Shown here piece by piece: positions 1 to 9,344 of a DNA stretch of 49,391 nucleotides. The translations under genes and the position numbers were made by a program. The notes below the pieces were generated by a model, which was not told the DNA's origin, did not search any database, and was given only the letters and a program-made list of their open reading frames with translations. Positions within the stretch are counted from its first letter, which is position 1. Each line of letters starts with the position of its first letter. Origin of the DNA: Faecalicatena contorta (GTDB lineage Bacteria > Bacillota > Clostridia > Lachnospirales > Lachnospiraceae); the NCBI RefSeq assembly GCF_021531995.1, contig NZ_JAFBIZ010000006.1:1-49391 (forward strand). Reading direction: 5' to 3'.

Positions 1-3
1 CAT

Positions 4-1476
4 TTATATAATAATACATACAAGTCCACCATTGCTGTCATTGACAATTTTCTGCATGGTATCCTGTAATTTTACCTGACTCTCTTCATTGATCATTGCC
101 ATCTTATTTTGCATACCGTCCATCACAAGTTCTTCAATAGATTTTCCAAATATACTGGTTCCCCATATCCCACCATCCCTGTCTTTCGCATCTTTGATGT
201 ACTGTATCAGATCATTCGCCTGCTGCTCATTTCCCACAATCGGTGCAATCTCTGTCTCAATATTTGCACGGATCAGGTGGATGGACGGTGCCTCCGAATG
301 AATTTTTACACCATACTTATTGCCCTGTCTGATAATCGTTGGCTCCTCCAGTGTAATCTCTTCCTTTCGCGGACTCACTACACCGTATCCTTTCATCCGG
401 ACTGCTGTAAATGCGTCCCGGACTCCTTCATATTCCATCTTCAGTTTTGACAGATCTTTCATTACAGTGATCAGTTCATACTGTCCCCCGATCGGTGTTC
501 CTGTCATCTCACTCAGCATCTCATAATAATACCTTTCAGCAACATTGATCCGAACCTTCACACATCCGGTATCCATCTCAACCTTCTCCACCTTCATGTC
601 CTCTATATAAGGACTTTCCGGAACTTCTATTCCTTCCACCACGTCTTTGATTTCCCGGAAACGATCCATCAGTTCCCGGATATGTACCAGCAGATCCTGT
701 TTGATTCTGTGAGAACGTGAAAGCATCTCTACCCATTTGGGAATATAGAACTGCACTTCAGACACCGGGAATTCATACAGTACCGCTTCTATGATCTGAT
801 AGATATCTTCTTCTTTCAGCTGCTCACAGTTGACAGGTATTGCCTTCACACCATATTGCTGCTCCAACTCCTGAGATACCTTTCTTGCCTCTTCTCCATA
901 TGGCTTTTTTGAATTCACCAGTACTACAAATGGCTTTCCGATACTTTGAAGCTCCCGGATTGTTTTTCCCTCTCCCTCCTTATAATTTCCCCTTGGAATA
1001 TCTGTAATACTTCCATCAGTCGTAACGACAACTCCAATCGTAGAATGGTCATGGATCACTTTGCGGGTTCCGATTCCGGCTGCTTTCGTAAACGGAATTT
1101 CATACTCGAACCAGGGCGTTTTTACCATCCGTTCTTCTCCGTCTTCTTCATGCCCGGAAGCACCTTCGACCATGTAACCCACACAATCTATCAACCGAAC
1201 TTTCACTGTCACATCCTCCGACAGGGTAATCTGAGCTGCCTCTTTGGGAATAAACTTTGGTTCTGTCGTCATAATCGTTCTTCCGGAAGCAGACTGTGGA
1301 AGCTCATCTCTTGTACGCTCTTTTGCATGTTCATCCTGCATATGCGGTACTACAAGTACATCCATAAATCTTTTGATGAATGTAGATTTTCCTGTTCTGA
1401 CCGGACCAACTACGCCGATGTAGATCTCCCCTTTTGTTCTTGCCTTTATGTCTTTGTATAAATCAAAATTGTCCAT
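4..1476 (-). CDS. spoIVA: Stage IV sporulation protein A (spore coat morphogenetic ATPase)
   Basis: SpoIVA is made in the mother cell. It polymerises on the forespore surface using ATP and forms the base on which the spore coat and cortex assemble. The 490-residue length matches the family (about 490). A Walker A loop GPVRTGKST is at residues 24-32, and the C-terminus ends in the family-typical hydrophobic VCIII. The long central and C-terminal part has no other recognisable domain. In Bacillus, spoIVA lies just downstream of gpsA; here a LysR gene on the other strand separates them. A SigE promoter would be expected, but I found no convincing match upstream. The product shows the organism is an endospore former, at least by ancestry. 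Confidence 0.97.
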   Translation of the reverse strand: MDNFDLYKDIKARTKGEIYIGVVGPVRTGKSTFIKRFMDVLVVPHMQDEHAKERTRDELPQSASGRTIMTTEPKFIPKEAAQITLSEDVTVKVRLIDCVGYMVEGASGHEEDGEERMVKTPWFEYEIPFTKAAGIGTRKVIHDHSTIGVVVTTDGSITDIPRGNYKEGEGKTIRELQSIGKPFVVLVNSKKPYGEEARKVSQELEQQYGVKAIPVNCEQLKEEDIYQIIEAVLYEFPVSEVQFYIPKWVEMLSRSHRIKQDLLVHIRELMDRFREIKDVVEGIEVPESPYIEDMKVEKVEMDTGCVKVRINVAERYYYEMLSEMTGTPIGGQYELITVMKDLSKLKMEYEGVRDAFTAVRMKGYGVVSPRKEEITLEEPTIIRQGNKYGVKIHSEAPSIHLIRANIETEIAPIVGNEQQANDLIQYIKDAKDRDGGIWGTSIFGKSIEELVMDGMQNKMAMINEESQVKLQDTMQKIVNDSNGGLVCIII

Positions 1477-1553
1477 ATTTCTTCCCCTTCCACATGTACT
1501 ATTAGAATATATGCAGTAATTTCCAACCCTTAGAACTGATTTCCGAATATTAT

Positions 1554-1565
1554 AATCTATAGATT
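1554..1565. promoter_or_regulatory. Perfect 12-bp palindrome in the spoIVA / LysR divergent region
   Basis: AATCTATAGATT is a perfect inverted repeat in the 168-bp divergent spacer, about 80 bp upstream of both start codons. LysR proteins commonly bind dyads next to their own gene, so this could be the operator of the regulator at 1645. Related ATCTATAG cores occur at about 13885 and 20655, which may instead point to a shared regulator or chance. The binding role is inference. Confidence 0.3.
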
Positions 1566-1644
1566 TTATTCATAGGAAATTGTTTGATGTTCATGTTAAT
1601 ATAATGTATATAATTACAACAATTGAAGAAAGGGGGCCGGATAT

Positions 1645-2532
1645 ATGAATCTGTATCATTTAAGATATTTTGTGACATTGGCCCATCTCGAGCACTATAC
1701 AAAGGCTGCAGAGATTCTTGCAATCACGCAGCCGAGTTTGAGCCATGCGATTGCTTCTCTCGAAAAGGAACTTGGGGTTAAGCTTTTCGAAAAAGATGGA
1801 CGGAATGTTGCACTTACCAAATGTGGACAGGCCTTTCTCACAGATGTTGAGCAGGCATTAAGCATGCTGGATTCAAGCGTCAATAAACTTCAAATGACCG
1901 GAAACGGAGAAGGCCGTATAGATATTGTTGAACTTCGTACACTAAGCAGTGCTATTGTTCCGAACTACATCAAGGGATTTCTTGACTCCAGGCCAGAGAA
2001 AAAAATTGATTTCTATTTTCATAGTTCCACAGGTGTTACAACCGACATGATACAGGGATTAAAAGACCGCAGATATGACATTGCATTTTGTTCCTTGATG
2101 GAAAACGAACCGTTGATTGACTTTGTTCCTATCGTTCGACAGAAACTGGTTCTGATCGTACCAAACGGACATCCTCTTGAAAGATATCAAACCATTGAAT
2201 TAAAGGATACACTTGAATATCCACAGATCGTATTTTCGAAAGGCTGCGAACTTCGTCAGATCATCGATCAACTGTTTATGAAATGCGGAGGATATCCTCC
2301 AATTGCATATTCCATGGAAGAAGACCAGGGAATTGCCGGACTCGTCAGCGCCGGATTCGGAATTGCAATTATCCCGGATATGCCATTACTGGAATATATG
2401 CCTGTAAAAAAGATTGGAATCACTACCCCCTCCTGGGAACGTCTTTTCTACATGGCAACTTTAAAAGATATTTACCAGCCTCCGGTTATATTAGATTTCA
2501 TAAAATATGTTAAAGAACATGCAGATCTGTAA
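1645..2532 (+). CDS. LysR-family transcriptional regulator
   Basis: A typical 295-residue LysR-type regulator. The N-terminal winged helix-turn-helix (about residues 1-60) begins MNLYHLRYFVTLAHLEHYTK and contains the classic AAEILAITQPSLSHAIASLE recognition region. The rest is a periplasmic-binding-like effector domain (about 90-290). A strong AAAGGGGG ribosome binding site precedes the ATG. It is divergent from spoIVA and convergent with gpsA, so no neighbour is an obvious target. The effector is unknown. Family assignment is certain; specificity is not predictable. Confidence 0.93.
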   Translation: MNLYHLRYFVTLAHLEHYTKAAEILAITQPSLSHAIASLEKELGVKLFEKDGRNVALTKCGQAFLTDVEQALSMLDSSVNKLQMTGNGEGRIDIVELRTLSSAIVPNYIKGFLDSRPEKKIDFYFHSSTGVTTDMIQGLKDRRYDIAFCSLMENEPLIDFVPIVRQKLVLIVPNGHPLERYQTIELKDTLEYPQIVFSKGCELRQIIDQLFMKCGGYPPIAYSMEEDQGIAGLVSAGFGIAIIPDMPLLEYMPVKKIGITTPSWERLFYMATLKDIYQPPVILDFIKYVKEHADL

Positions 2533-2544
2533 ATTCAGACTTAA

Positions 2545-2574
2545 AAAGGGACTGTTAATAATAACAGTCCCTTT
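2545..2574. terminator. Bidirectional intrinsic terminator between LysR gene and gpsA
   Basis: A perfect 13-bp stem (2545-2557 with 2562-2574) has a 4-nt loop. The A/T-rich ends give short U-tracts on both strands. It lies in the 47-bp gap between two convergent genes and can serve both. Confidence 0.85.
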
Positions 2575-2579
2575 GAGAT

Positions 2580-3599
2580 CTATTCTTTCCATGGAAGAGC
2601 TGTATGCTCCGCTTTACTGTCACGAAGCATCAGTTCATTCACTGCTTCCTTAGGATCCTTTCCTTCAAAAAGAATCTCATTTACTTTGTCGATGATCGGC
2701 ATAGCCACACCATATTTCTTTCCTAGTTTTGCTGCAGCTTTCGCAGAATATACTCCTTCTACCACCATCTGAACTTCATCCATCGCCTCCTGCATGGATT
2801 TCCCCTGCCCCATCAGGTAGCCGGCTTTTCGGTTACGACTGTGAACGCTGGCACATGTAACAATCAAGTCTCCGATTCCGGTAAGACCGCTGAATGTTTC
2901 AACCGCGCCGCCCATCTTCACACCCAGTCTTGCAATCTCTGCAATTCCTCTGGTGATCAGAGCCGCCTTTGTATTGTCTCCATATCCCATTCCGTCTGCA
3001 ATACCTGCAGCAAGTGCTATAACATTTTTCAGGCTTCCGCCAAGCTCCATACCCAGCATATCCGGGCTGATATACACACGGAATACTTCATTCATAAACA
3101 TTTCCTGCAGATATTTTGCAGTCTTTTCAGTCATTGCTCCGATACATACCGTTGTCGGAAGCCCGCGTCCTACTTCTTCAGCATGGCTTGGTCCTGACAG
3201 CACTGCCACATCTGCATGCGGAATCTCCTCTTTAATCTGCTGTGACAGAGTCATTAATGTATCTTCTTCAATTCCCTTTGCCACATCAACAATAATCTGT
3301 CCGTCTGCAACATACGGCTTCATATTGCGTGCAGTGCTTCTTGTATATGGTGACGGTACTGCCAGCACAATAAAGTCCTTTCCCTGAATTGCTTCTTTCA
3401 TGTCCGAGGTAAATACCATATTCTCCGGAAGCTTTACTCCCGGAAGCTTGCTGGTATGTTCTCTCTTTTCTGAAAGCATACGGACTTCATCCTCACTGAT
3501 AGACCATACGGTTACATGATGATTGTTTTTGTGAAGCAAAAGCGCCAGTGCAGTTCCCCAGCTGCCTGCTCCCATAATGCCTACATTTGCCATAATCAT
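2580..3599 (-). CDS. gpsA: Glycerol-3-phosphate dehydrogenase [NAD(P)+]
   Basis: It reduces dihydroxyacetone phosphate to sn-glycerol 3-phosphate, the backbone for phospholipids. The dinucleotide-binding motif GIMGAGSWGTALALLL is near residue 7. The substrate-binding core includes LSGPSHAEEV and the C-terminal part the family block GLTGIGDLIVTCAS. At 339 residues it has the normal family length. The third codon is also ATG (MANVG...), and the AAGGAAAG upstream could serve either start. It follows plsY by 12 nt, so the two glycerolipid steps are cotranscribed with der. Confidence 0.97.
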   Translation of the reverse strand: MIMANVGIMGAGSWGTALALLLHKNNHHVTVWSISEDEVRMLSEKREHTSKLPGVKLPENMVFTSDMKEAIQGKDFIVLAVPSPYTRSTARNMKPYVADGQIIVDVAKGIEEDTLMTLSQQIKEEIPHADVAVLSGPSHAEEVGRGLPTTVCIGAMTEKTAKYLQEMFMNEVFRVYISPDMLGMELGGSLKNVIALAAGIADGMGYGDNTKAALITRGIAEIARLGVKMGGAVETFSGLTGIGDLIVTCASVHSRNRKAGYLMGQGKSMQEAMDEVQMVVEGVYSAKAAAKLGKKYGVAMPIIDKVNEILFEGKDPKEAVNELMLRDSKAEHTALPWKE

Positions 3600-3611
3600 T
3601 CTTTCCTTTCT

Positions 3612-4259
3612 TTATTTACCTTTTCCAACACTGATCTTATTCTCCGTGCCGGATAAAAGTCTTTTTATATTCTCTTTATGTTTATAGAATGCAGATATCA
3701 TCAGAAATGCAGCAATTGCATACATTTCATACAGATATCCGTTATCCATAATGCCGAATCCGCCCATCTGGCCATATACAATCACACTTACCAGATAGAT
3801 GATCACAACTGCAAGAGAGCCCAATGACACATATCTGGTCACTCCTACAATTCCGACAAATACAACAAGACAGATCAGTACAATCCATATATTCGTCGTG
3901 CTCACAAGCAGCCCTGCAGTCGCAGCAATTCCCTTTCCGCCTTTAAACTTCAGGTAAAATGGATAGTTATGCCCCAACACTGCCCCCATTCCTGCATACA
4001 TGGAAAGCATCGGAATCATATCCGCATGACTCTTCCCGTAGATCAGATGTATGAGAACCACAGCAAAGACGCACTTAAAACAGTCACCGAGAAACGTGAC
4101 CAGACCAGCTTTCCATCCCATCGTTCGAAGCGCATTCGTAGTTCCTGCGTTTCCGCTTCCCTTTTTCCGAATATCGACTCCCTGTCTTTTTCCATAGATA
4201 TAACCGGTCTGTATCAGTCCAAATGCATATCCGATTATCACACATATCAGACGTTCCAT
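3612..4259 (-). CDS. plsY: Acyl-phosphate:glycerol-3-phosphate acyltransferase PlsY
   Basis: An integral membrane enzyme that transfers an acyl group from acyl-phosphate to sn-glycerol 3-phosphate, giving lysophosphatidic acid. Signature loops are present: GSGNAGTTNALRTMG (about residue 36), the GHNYPFYLKFKGGKG block (about 97), and several hydrophobic membrane segments. Length 215 is usual. It starts 2 nt after the der stop codon and is followed by gpsA, which makes its acceptor substrate. Confidence 0.96.
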   Translation of the reverse strand: MERLICVIIGYAFGLIQTGYIYGKRQGVDIRKKGSGNAGTTNALRTMGWKAGLVTFLGDCFKCVFAVVLIHLIYGKSHADMIPMLSMYAGMGAVLGHNYPFYLKFKGGKGIAATAGLLVSTTNIWIVLICLVVFVGIVGVTRYVSLGSLAVVIIYLVSVIVYGQMGGFGIMDNGYLYEMYAIAAFLMISAFYKHKENIKRLLSGTENKISVGKGK

Positions 4260-4261
4260 AT

Positions 4262-5590
4262 CTAGCTATCCTTTTCCTTTCTCTCCCGTATAAAGAACTT
4301 CAGCGCGGTTCCTCTAAATCCAAATGCCTCACGAATCTTATTTTCCAGATATCTGGTGTATGAAAAATGCATCAGTTCTTTATCATTTACAAATATTACA
4401 AATGAAGGCGGCTTAACTGCTACCTGCGTAATGTAGAACAGTTTCAGTCTCTTTCCCTTGTCTGAAGGCGGCTGCTGCATGGCCACAGCCTCTGTCATGA
4501 TCTCATTCAGTACGCCGGTTGCCACCCGCATCGTCTGGTTCTCAATCACCATATCTATCATATCATATAATCTGTTCAGACGCTGTCCTGTTTCGGCAGA
4601 AACATACATAATCTCCGCATATGGCATAAATGAAAGCACACGACGAACCTCATTCTCATATTCACGCATCGTCTTATCGTTCTTCTCTATGGCATCCCAC
4701 TTATTCACCACAACAATAATGCCCTTTCCACGTTCATGGGCAATTCCGGCAATCTTTGCATCCTGTTCAGTCACACCCTGCGTCGCATCAATCACCACAA
4801 GAACCACGTCTGCACGTTCCACAGCCGTCACCGTACGTATGATACTGTAACGTTCCAGTTCTTCCTTGATCTTGTTCTTTCTTCTGAGCCCTGCTGTATC
4901 GATAAATACATACTCTTTCCCATTGTATACGATATCTGTATCGATCGCATCTCTGGTCGTTCCGGCAATATCTGACACGATGACTCTCTGCTCTCCCAGA
5001 AGCTTATTGATAATGGAAGACTTTCCTACATTTGGTTTTCCCACGATTGCAACACGCGGGCGCTCATCTTCTTCACCCTCACCTGTATGCTCCGGAAAAT
5101 ACTCGGTCACGCGGTCAAGCATATCACCGATTCCAAGCCTTGAAGAAGCTGAGATCGGTGAAGGATCACCGATTCCCAGATTATAGAATTCATATACATC
5201 CGGCATAAATTTATCAAAATTATCCACTTTATTCACGGTAAGAACAACCGGTTTTCCGGAACGTCTGAGCATGTCCGCAACCTTGGAGTCTGCATCCACC
5301 ATTCCCTGCCGCACATCTGTAATAAAGATAATAACATCTGCAGTATCGATTGCAATCTGTGCCTGCTCCCTCATCTGTGACAGGATGATATCATTACTCT
5401 CCGGCTCAATACCTCCTGTATCGATCAGGGTAAATTCTTTATCCAGCCAGGAGACATCTGCATAGATACGATCCCGGGTCACTCCCGGAGTATCTTTCAC
5501 TATGGATATCATCTCACCGGCCAGTACATTAAAAAGGGTTGACTTCCCTACATTTGGCCTTCCGACAATAGCAACTACTGGTTTACTCAT
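4262..5590 (-). CDS. der: Ribosome-associated GTPase Der (EngA)
   Basis: An essential double GTPase that helps assemble the 50S ribosomal subunit. Two tandem G domains are visible: [12 protein letters not shown] at residues 10-21 with DTPGVTRDR, and [14 protein letters not shown] near residue 183 with [13 protein letters not shown] and NKWD motifs give guanine specificity. A C-terminal KH-like domain follows (from about residue 350). Length 442 is normal. It heads the der-plsY-gpsA unit and has a good promoter 48 bp upstream. Confidence 0.98.
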   Translation of the reverse strand: MSKPVVAIVGRPNVGKSTLFNVLAGEMISIVKDTPGVTRDRIYADVSWLDKEFTLIDTGGIEPESNDIILSQMREQAQIAIDTADVIIFITDVRQGMVDADSKVADMLRRSGKPVVLTVNKVDNFDKFMPDVYEFYNLGIGDPSPISASSRLGIGDMLDRVTEYFPEHTGEGEEDERPRVAIVGKPNVGKSSIINKLLGEQRVIVSDIAGTTRDAIDTDIVYNGKEYVFIDTAGLRRKNKIKEELERYSIIRTVTAVERADVVLVVIDATQGVTEQDAKIAGIAHERGKGIIVVVNKWDAIEKNDKTMREYENEVRRVLSFMPYAEIMYVSAETGQRLNRLYDMIDMVIENQTMRVATGVLNEIMTEAVAMQQPPSDKGKRLKLFYITQVAVKPPSFVIFVNDKELMHFSYTRYLENKIREAFGFRGTALKFFIRERKEKDS

Positions 5591-5637
5591 TTTAACTCTC
5601 CTCTATTTCTACTGTTTCTTTTTCCTTTAACTCTCTT

Positions 5638-5667
5638 ATTATACATTACCTTTCCTAAATAGTTCAA
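5638..5667 (-). promoter_or_regulatory. Promoter of der-plsY-gpsA
   Basis: On the minus strand, TTGAAC (5662-5667) and TATAAT (5638-5643) are separated by 18 bp. It sits just upstream of der and back to back with the prs promoter. Confidence 0.65.
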
Positions 5668-5674
5668 TCAGTAG

Positions 5675-5704
5675 TTGACCTTTTTATAGAAAAAGTGATA
5701 TAAA
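5675..5704 (+). promoter_or_regulatory. Promoter of the PRPP synthetase gene
   Basis: TTGACC (5675-5680) and TATAAA (5699-5704) have an 18-bp spacer. Transcription would begin near 5711, so the upstream in-frame ATG at 5710 cannot be a useful start. This supports the start at 5749. Confidence 0.7.
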
Positions 5705-5748
5705 TAAATATGAGTGTTATAAATACGAACAAAACAGGAGATTGTATC

Positions 5749-6918
5749 ATGCCAAATATCAAATTAATGGAATCAGCGCTTCCGGTCGCTCCGCTTAAGA
5801 TTGCGGCGCTGGAATCCTGCCGGGAGCTTGGGGAAAAAGTAAATGATTATATTGTCCAGTTCAGACAAGACACATTGAAAGAATCCCTGGATTCTCCGCT
5901 TTACTACAACTATCAGCGAGACAACTATCTGATCGAATGTCCCTGTCCACGTTTTGGCTCCGGGGAAGCCAAAGGACTGCTGAAGGAATCAATCCGGGGA
6001 ACCGACCTCTTTGTTATGGTTGATGTATGCAACTACAGCCTGACTTACACCGTCAACGGCCACCTGAATCACATGTCTCCGGATGATCATTATCAGGATC
6101 TGAAACGTATCATATCAGCTGCAAACGGAAAACCGCATCGTCTGAATGTAATTATGCCGTTCCTGTATGAAAGCCGCCAGCACAAACGTACAAAAAGGGA
6201 GTCCCTTGACTGCGCACTGGCACTTCAGGAACTCGTAGAAATGGGTGTCAGCAATATTATTACTTTCGATGCTCATGATCCACGTGTTCAGAATTCCATT
6301 CCATTGCATGGATTCGACAATTTTAATCCGCCTTATCAGTTTATGAAAGCTCTGTTACGGGCCGAGCCGGATCTTAAAGTTGACAAAGATCATCTGATGA
6401 TTGTAAGTCCTGATGAAGGTGCTATGCATCGTGCTGTATACTTTTCAAATGTGCTTGGGGTTAATATGGGCATGTTCTACAAGCGAAGAGATTATTCAAC
6501 CGTAGTGAATGGCAAGAATCCGATCGTTGCACATGAATTTCTGGGAGACCGTATCGATGGTAAAGATGTCATCATCGTAGATGACATGATCTCTTCCGGA
6601 GAAAGTATGCTGGATGTCGCAAAACAGATTAAAGAACGTGGTGCAAACCGCGTATTTGTCTGCACTTGCTTCGGATTATTTACAGAAGGCTTCGAAAAAT
6701 TTGATGACTTTTATAATAAGGGTTACATCGATCGTGTCATTACGACGAATCTGACCTATCTGCCTCCGGTAACAAAGGAAAAGCCCTATTTTGTAGTTGC
6801 AGATATGAGTAAATTTATCGCTCTGATCATCGATTCATTTAACCATGATATTACCATTGGACAGGTTCTTGACCCAACCAAGAAGATTCATCAGTTACTG
6901 GAATTACACAGAGGATAA
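5749..6918 (+). CDS. prs: Ribose-phosphate pyrophosphokinase (PRPP synthetase)
   Basis: It makes PRPP from ribose 5-phosphate and ATP for nucleotide, histidine and tryptophan synthesis. The catalytic histidine-containing stretch KRTKRESLDCALALQELVE, the FDAHDPRVQ block and the PRPP-binding loop VIIVDDMISSGES are present. The protein (389 residues from this start) is longer than the classical form of about 315, and its PRPP loop differs from the usual VDDMIDTAGT. It therefore belongs to a divergent branch. The start is chosen because AGGAG lies 8 nt before the ATG at 5749. The frame is open from 5710, but that ATG falls on the predicted transcription start. Confidence 0.9.
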   Translation: MPNIKLMESALPVAPLKIAALESCRELGEKVNDYIVQFRQDTLKESLDSPLYYNYQRDNYLIECPCPRFGSGEAKGLLKESIRGTDLFVMVDVCNYSLTYTVNGHLNHMSPDDHYQDLKRIISAANGKPHRLNVIMPFLYESRQHKRTKRESLDCALALQELVEMGVSNIITFDAHDPRVQNSIPLHGFDNFNPPYQFMKALLRAEPDLKVDKDHLMIVSPDEGAMHRAVYFSNVLGVNMGMFYKRRDYSTVVNGKNPIVAHEFLGDRIDGKDVIIVDDMISSGESMLDVAKQIKERGANRVFVCTCFGLFTEGFEKFDDFYNKGYIDRVITTNLTYLPPVTKEKPYFVVADMSKFIALIIDSFNHDITIGQVLDPTKKIHQLLELHRG

Positions 6919-6933
6919 TTCATATAATCAGAT

Positions 6934-6994
6934 AAAAGGGATTGTCGCAAAATATCTTTCTGACATACAGATTATTTTTGCAACAGTCCCTTTT
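6934..6994. terminator. Long-stem terminator between prs and serA
   Basis: The arms 6934-6952 and 6976-6994 pair over 19 positions with one wobble and one mismatch around a 23-nt loop. T-runs flank it on both sides. It lies between convergent prs and serA and can end both transcripts. Confidence 0.8.
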
Positions 6995-7066
6995 CTTTTA
7001 AAATATCTTACACTCCTCCAACTAATTTCTCAATTAAGGTATTCTTACAAATAGATTAATTTTGGA

Positions 7067-8230
7067 CTAAGAAATGACACGAACTCTTAACACATTGTTC
7101 ACTTGCCGTAATTCCTCTGCAACACCCTCCGGCACTTCTGAATCAACATCAATCATAGTATAAGCATATTTTCCTTTACTCTTATTCGTAAGGTCTGCAA
7201 TATTCATATTATCTCTTGCAAGGATCTTTGTAAACTGCCCGATCATATTCGGAACGTTATGATGCAAAAGAAGAATTCTCGTGTTATTGCCGCGAAGTCC
7301 CATATCACAATCCGGATAATTAACAGAATTTGTAATATTGCCGTTCTCCAGATAGTTCATCAGCTCTTTCACCGCCATCTTCGCACAGTTATCCTCTGAT
7401 TCTTCTGTTGATGCTCCAAGATGCGGAATTACAATTGCTCCTTTTACACCAGCAATCTCCGGTGTCGGGAAATCTGTCACATAATGTTTCACATGTCCGG
7501 ATACCAGTGCATCAACCATAGCTTCCTCATCCACAAGTACATTTCTGGCAAAGTTCAGAACAACCACACCTTTCTTCATGATGCCGATGGCATCCCGGCT
7601 GATCATACCCTTTGTACTGTCAAGCGCAGGAACATGTATAGTAATATAATCACACTGCTCATATAACTCATCCACATTCGTTGCATGGTGAACGTTTCTG
7701 GAAAGTCTCCATGCAGAATCTACAGATACGTACGGATCATAGCCATAGACATCCATTCCAAGATGATCTGCAGCATTAGCAACCAGTACACCGATTGCAC
7801 CAAGGCCGATAACTCCAAGTTTCTTTCCCTGTAATTCACATCCTGCAAACGCTTTTTTGGCTTTCTCTGCATCCTTGGCAATATTGCCGTCTTCTTCATT
7901 CTCCTGAACCCAGCTGATACCGCCAATGATATCTCTGGATGCAAGAAGCATACCGGCAATTACCAGTTCTTTTACACCATTTGCATTGGCACCTGGTGTA
8001 TTAAATACAACGATCCCCTGTTCAGCACATTTTTCCAGTGGAATATTATTCACACCGGCTCCGGCTCTTGCAACAGCCTTCAGTTCCGGCGCAAACTCCA
8101 TGTCATGCATGGCTGCACTTCTGACAAGAATTGCATCTGCAGTATCCGGTGTACTCACCGGAGCGTAATCTTCTGTAAATTTTTCCAATCCTACGCCAGA
8201 GATCGGATTCAGGCAATGATACTTATACAT
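7067..8230 (-). CDS. serA: D-3-phosphoglycerate dehydrogenase with ACT domain
   Basis: It oxidises 3-phosphoglycerate to 3-phosphohydroxypyruvate, the first step of serine synthesis. The NAD-binding Rossmann motif GVIGLGAIGVLVANAA is near residue 140. The catalytic Arg/Glu/His set lies around NFARNVLVDEEA and IPHLGASTEESEDN. A C-terminal ACT domain (about 315-387) begins TRILLLHHNVPNMIGQFTK and probably gives serine feedback. Length 387 is that of the short ACT-containing SerA type. It starts 2 nt after serC, and the pair closes the leuB-ilvD-ilvB-serC-serA unit. Confidence 0.95.
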   Translation of the reverse strand: MYKYHCLNPISGVGLEKFTEDYAPVSTPDTADAILVRSAAMHDMEFAPELKAVARAGAGVNNIPLEKCAEQGIVVFNTPGANANGVKELVIAGMLLASRDIIGGISWVQENEEDGNIAKDAEKAKKAFAGCELQGKKLGVIGLGAIGVLVANAADHLGMDVYGYDPYVSVDSAWRLSRNVHHATNVDELYEQCDYITIHVPALDSTKGMISRDAIGIMKKGVVVLNFARNVLVDEEAMVDALVSGHVKHYVTDFPTPEIAGVKGAIVIPHLGASTEESEDNCAKMAVKELMNYLENGNITNSVNYPDCDMGLRGNNTRILLLHHNVPNMIGQFTKILARDNMNIADLTNKSKGKYAYTMIDVDSEVPEGVAEELRQVNNVLRVRVIS

Positions 8231-8232
8231 GA

Positions 8233-9315
8233 TTATAAATTCTCCTCTTCAAACTTCTTCATAAATTCAACCAGCTTTTCCACACCTTCGATCGGCATAG
8301 CGTTATAGATACTTGCACGCATACCTCCTACCGTACGATGTCCCTTCAGATTTTCCAGTCCGGCCGCTTTTGCTTCTTTTACAAATTTTGCGTCCAGGTC
8401 GGCATCTCCGGTCACAAACGGAACATTCATCAGTGAACGATCTTTTGGAACTACAGTTCCTTTAAAAAGCCTGCTCTGATCAAGAAAATCATAAAGAATC
8501 TTTGCCTTCTGTTCATTTTTTTCTTTCATAACAGCAAGACCGCCCTGCTTTTTCAGCCATTTGAACACCTTGCCGCAGATATAGATTCCGTATGCCGGCG
8601 GTGTATTGTATAAAGATCCGGCATCAGCATGCGTCTTATACTTTAACATGGTCGGTGTACACGGAAGAACATCGTCCGTAATCAAATCTTCTCGGATGAT
8701 CACGATAACCGTTCCTGCAGGGCCTACATTTTTCTGTACTCCACCATATACAACACCATATTTGCTGACATCGATCGGTTCAGACAGGAAGCAGGAAGAT
8801 ACGTCTGCCACCAGTGTTTTCCCTTTCGTGTTCGGAAGTTCTTTGTACTTCGTACCATAGATTGTATTATTTTCACATATGTAAACATAATCTGCATCTT
8901 CAGATACCGGAAGATCAGAACAATCCGGAATATAAGAAAATGTCTTATCTGCCGAAGATGCCAGAATGTTTACTTTTCCATACTTTTCGGCTTCGGCTGC
9001 AGCTTTTTTTGCCCACTGTCCTGTAACAATATAGTCTGCCACACCATTCTTCATAAGATTCATCGGAATCATGGCAAATTGCTGCGATGCTCCGCCCTGT
9101 AAAAATAATACTTTATAATTATCCGGAATGTTCATCAGATCACGGATATCAGCTTCCGCTGTCTCAATAATCTCCTTAAACGCCTGCGAGCGGTGACTCA
9201 TTTCCATTACCGACATGCCAGTTCCGTTGTAATCTAACATCTCCTCTGCCGCTTCTCTTAATACTTCCTCCGGCAATACCGCCGGTCCTGCTGAAAAATT
9301 GTACACTCTGCTCAT
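8233..9315 (-). CDS. serC: Phosphoserine aminotransferase
   Basis: A PLP enzyme that converts 3-phosphohydroxypyruvate and glutamate to phosphoserine (also the pyridoxine pathway in some bacteria). The start MSRVYNFSAGPAVLPEEVL is the family hallmark. The PLP lysine is in GGVQKNVGPAG near residue 195, and the C-terminal GGMRASIYNAMP is conserved. At 360 residues it is full length. A GGAGG site is 7 nt before the ATG. It sits between ilvB (29 nt upstream) and serA (2 nt downstream); no serB phosphatase is in the window. Confidence 0.97.
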   Translation of the reverse strand: MSRVYNFSAGPAVLPEEVLREAAEEMLDYNGTGMSVMEMSHRSQAFKEIIETAEADIRDLMNIPDNYKVLFLQGGASQQFAMIPMNLMKNGVADYIVTGQWAKKAAAEAEKYGKVNILASSADKTFSYIPDCSDLPVSEDADYVYICENNTIYGTKYKELPNTKGKTLVADVSSCFLSEPIDVSKYGVVYGGVQKNVGPAGTVIVIIREDLITDDVLPCTPTMLKYKTHADAGSLYNTPPAYGIYICGKVFKWLKKQGGLAVMKEKNEQKAKILYDFLDQSRLFKGTVVPKDRSLMNVPFVTGDADLDAKFVKEAKAAGLENLKGHRTVGGMRASIYNAMPIEGVEKLVEFMKKFEEENL

Positions 9316-9344
9316 AGTTGTTCCTCCAATTCCCTTCGTCGTAT

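Noticed and set aside
1477-1644. SigE promoter for spoIVA
   Set aside because: CATATATT near 1507 matches the -10 partly, but no fitting -35 lies 13-15 nt upstream, so I did not list it.
2545-6994. AAGGGACTGT in two terminators as a repeat family
   Set aside because: The similarity is limited to short stem sequences common in terminators; loops and lengths differ.
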